This document shows, piece by piece, positions 13,602-15,333 of a stretch of 15,333 bases of DNA (positions are counted from its first letter, which is position 1; each line of letters begins with the position of its first letter). The stretch is from Promethearchaeota archaeon (GTDB lineage: Archaea; Asgardarchaeota; Lokiarchaeia; Sigynarchaeales; SOKP01): assembly GCA_016839905.1 (NCBI GenBank), contig JAEOTJ010000371.1, positions 1 through 15,333 of the forward strand, given 5' to 3'. A program made the position numbers and the translations under genes. The notes beneath the pieces are model-generated. The model saw only the letters and a list, made by a program, of their open reading frames with translations, did not search any database and had not been told where the DNA came from.

Positions 13602-14651
13602 ATGAATAAAATGCTTGCTGCAGTTTTCCACAAAAATAACGGTGAAGGAGGAGAAATAAGATTAGAAGAAGTAAATATTCCTCAAATTACAAGGAATGAT
13701 CATGTCTTAATAGAAGTCAAGGCATGTGGAATATGTGGCACGGATTTAAAAATCATGGAAGGAGGACATCCTGCTAATGATAATATAATTTTAGGCCATG
13801 AATTTGTAGGAGTTGTGAGAGAAATTGGTAAGGATATTATTGATCTAAAACTAGGTGATGAAGTCGTTGTTGATCCTAACGAAAAATGCGGATATTGCAT
13901 TAATTGTAGGCGTGGTTATTCTAATCTCTGCGAATACATGGCACAAGGAACTACATTTGGAATTTTTCAGCACGGGGGATATACTAAATATTGCGTGATC
14001 CCCAGAAGTGCAATCTTTAAACTTCCAAATAACATTGATATGACCGCAGCGGCGTTAATCGAACCTCTATCATGTGCTGTCCATTGTCATAATATTGCTG
14101 ATGTAAAGGAATCGGATAATGTAGTAATTATGGGTGCGGGACCAATGGGATTAATCATAGAATCAGTAATAAGAAAGCATCCAATTAAAAAATTAATAAT
14201 AATTGAATTAGATGATTGGAGAAAGCAAAAAGCCCTTGAGATTGGTGCAGATAATGTAATAAACCCTAATATTCAAAATATTAAAAAAGAGATAATGAAG
14301 ATAACAAATGACGAAGGAGCAGATGTTATCATTGATGCCGTAGGAATATCTGCTACATTTGAAAATGCTACTAAAATATGGGCCCCAGGAGCTAGATTGA
14401 TATGCTTTGGACAAGATTACAGAGCTGAGGCTAATATAAAACCAAACGATATCGTAAGATACCAAAGAAAAATAATGGGGTCATATATTGGTAATGCTAA
14501 TGATTTTTTAGATGCAATAGAACTCATAGCAAATAATTCAATTAAAATTGATAAATTAATCACCCATAAAATACCTCTCGAAGAATTAATATCAACTGGA
14601 TTAAAATTAATGAAAGAACGAAAATGTATTAAAGTTATAACAATTCCATAA
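13602..14651 (+). CDS. Zinc-dependent medium-chain alcohol/polyol dehydrogenase
   Basis: A member of the zinc MDR family (threonine/sorbitol dehydrogenase-like), oxidising a secondary alcohol with NAD(P). Numbering is from the ATG at 13602 (349 residues). The catalytic zinc region is CGICGTD (42-48, ligand Cys45), GHE (65-67, His66 and Glu67) and IEPLSC (153-158, Glu154). The structural zinc site has Cys96, Cys99, Cys102 and Cys110. The Rossmann motif GAGPMG is at 178-183, and Glu in IIIELDD at the end of the second strand favours NAD over NADP. The substrate is not certain; threonine, sorbitol and butanediol dehydrogenases share this layout. The frame extends to a GTG at 13596, but ATG 13602 is better placed because GAGGT (13590-13594) lies seven bases upstream. 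The next gene follows by 12 bases. Confidence 0.92.
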   Translation: MNKMLAAVFHKNNGEGGEIRLEEVNIPQITRNDHVLIEVKACGICGTDLKIMEGGHPANDNIILGHEFVGVVREIGKDIIDLKLGDEVVVDPNEKCGYCINCRRGYSNLCEYMAQGTTFGIFQHGGYTKYCVIPRSAIFKLPNNIDMTAAALIEPLSCAVHCHNIADVKESDNVVIMGAGPMGLIIESVIRKHPIKKLIIIELDDWRKQKALEIGADNVINPNIQNIKKEIMKITNDEGADVIIDAVGISATFENATKIWAPGARLICFGQDYRAEANIKPNDIVRYQRKIMGSYIGNANDFLDAIELIANNSIKIDKLITHKIPLEELISTGLKLMKERKCIKVITIP

Positions 14652-14663
14652 TAATGGTTTTAA

Positions 14664-15173
14664 ATGCAACTTAAAACAATTTTATTGTTAATTAAAAAAC
14701 TCATCCCATCTAAAAATGGAATATCAACCGTGGATACTTCTGGGGATGGAAAAGCAGATTCAATTCAAATTAATATAATAAATAAAATCTTTCCTTTTTT
14801 AATTACTAAAACGATTAATTTCGGAGATTATTTCGACATTAAAAATGTGGATTTTATGAATTATGTAGAATTCTCATTAGATGATCAATCTATTGATATT
14901 TCAAAAGAAATATTAGATATAAATGCAATTCGAGAGCGAGTCAAAATCTATTTAAAAGGAATTGGATATACTATTGATGATATTTTACAGGGTAAAGCAA
15001 AGTGGGTAACCATCGGTCTTGGAGATAAGATATCTATTTTGATTAAAATGGATAGTCAAATCCTAGAAAAATTCACAGAAGGAAAACACGTATTTAAAAT
15101 TAAACATAAAAACAACCCACTATTTGAAATTGATTTTGAATTAACCAGTAAAAATATGAACGTGCGATTTTAA
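14664..15173 (+). CDS. Hypothetical protein downstream of the dehydrogenase
   Basis: A 169-residue protein that I do not recognise. After a short hydrophobic/basic start (MQLKTILLLIKKLIPSKNG) comes TVDTSGDGKADSIQINI (22-38), in which Asp24, Asp28 and Asp32 are spaced like the calcium loop of dockerin/EF-hand-like repeats (DxSxDGxxD). The middle is acidic (NVDFMNYVEFSLDDQSIDIS), and the C-terminal half looks like a beta-rich domain (112-169, VTIGLGDKISILIKMD... HVFKIKHKNNPLFEIDFEL). No signal peptide is clear. It starts 12 bases after the dehydrogenase stop, so it is probably translated from the same message. Calcium binding is a possibility raised by the motif only. Confidence 0.72.
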   Translation: MQLKTILLLIKKLIPSKNGISTVDTSGDGKADSIQINIINKIFPFLITKTINFGDYFDIKNVDFMNYVEFSLDDQSIDISKEILDINAIRERVKIYLKGIGYTIDDILQGKAKWVTIGLGDKISILIKMDSQILEKFTEGKHVFKIKHKNNPLFEIDFELTSKNMNVRF

Positions 15174-15207
15174 CTCAAATTTTACTTGATTGAAATTAAA
15201 AAAAAAC

Positions 15208-15333
15208 ATGAACTTCAAAACTAATCTTCATCCGACAAAAATGTCGCTCAAGGGCTATAGCTTTATTAATGATGTTTTTGATCATTTAGATAATAATCAT
15301 TTTCTGTTTCAGTCATTAAATATTTCTGAACAA
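15208..15333 (+). CDS. Start of a truncated gene at the window edge
   Basis: From the ATG at 15208 the frame stays open for 42 codons to the last base of the window (MNFKTNLHPTKMSLKGYSF...). Composition is protein-like (aromatic and acidic residues, NDVFDHLDNNHF), but I recognise no family. Stops lie in the same frame just upstream, so the ATG is the likely start. The remainder is outside the window. Confidence 0.55.
   Translation, partial: MNFKTNLHPTKMSLKGYSFINDVFDHLDNNHFLFQSLNISEQ

Overview
The window looks like a piece of an AT-rich archaeal chromosome, most likely from an Asgard archaeon (Promethearchaeota, Lokiarchaeia-like). Three signs support this. Two tRNA genes are interrupted by short introns, two of them with readable bulge-helix-bulge splice structures. 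Start regions mostly lack a Shine-Dalgarno site and several have TATA-like boxes close upstream. There are also Asgard-flavoured proteins: a Zn-ribbon plus Roadblock/LC7-like protein, a stand-alone Roadblock-like protein and a longin/Roadblock-like protein. The taxonomic call is an inference from protein character, not from a marker-gene comparison.

Layout. 1-600: a small DUF2585-like membrane protein (minus). 842-2125: a B12-binding/radical SAM protein. 2467-2871: a longin/Roadblock-like small protein. 2931-4393: a minus-strand pair of an unknown protein followed by an alpha/beta hydrolase. 4559-6280: an HtpX-type M48 membrane protease with an extra C-terminal module. 6395-7660: a U32-family protein, probably an RNA hydroxylase-type enzyme with a four-Cys cluster site. 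7750-8184: an acidic SCP2-domain protein (minus). 8429-9646: an MFS transporter. 9689-9795: tRNA-Asp(GUC), minus, with a T-loop intron. 9962-10405: a second, more basic SCP2-like protein. 10407-10622: a small convergent ORF. 10754-10886: tRNA-Arg(UCG) with two introns, in the D-loop and the variable loop. About 10983-11066: a decayed gene fragment. 11100-11741: a DUF998-like membrane protein. 11797-12924: a divergent pair of Zn-ribbon/Roadblock-like and stand-alone Roadblock-like genes. 13034-13522: a membrane protein with winged-helix and zinc-ribbon domains. 13596-15173: a zinc alcohol dehydrogenase and an unknown protein in tandem. 15208 to the end: the start of a truncated gene.

Most genes are single units with their own promoters. 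The likely operons are unknown protein plus hydrolase (3758-4393, then 2931-3728) and dehydrogenase plus unknown (13602-15173). No CRISPR array, insertion sequence, phage gene or defence cassette was seen. The strongest observations are the three tRNA introns, all away from the usual anticodon-loop position, and the cluster of small-GTPase-regulator-like folds.
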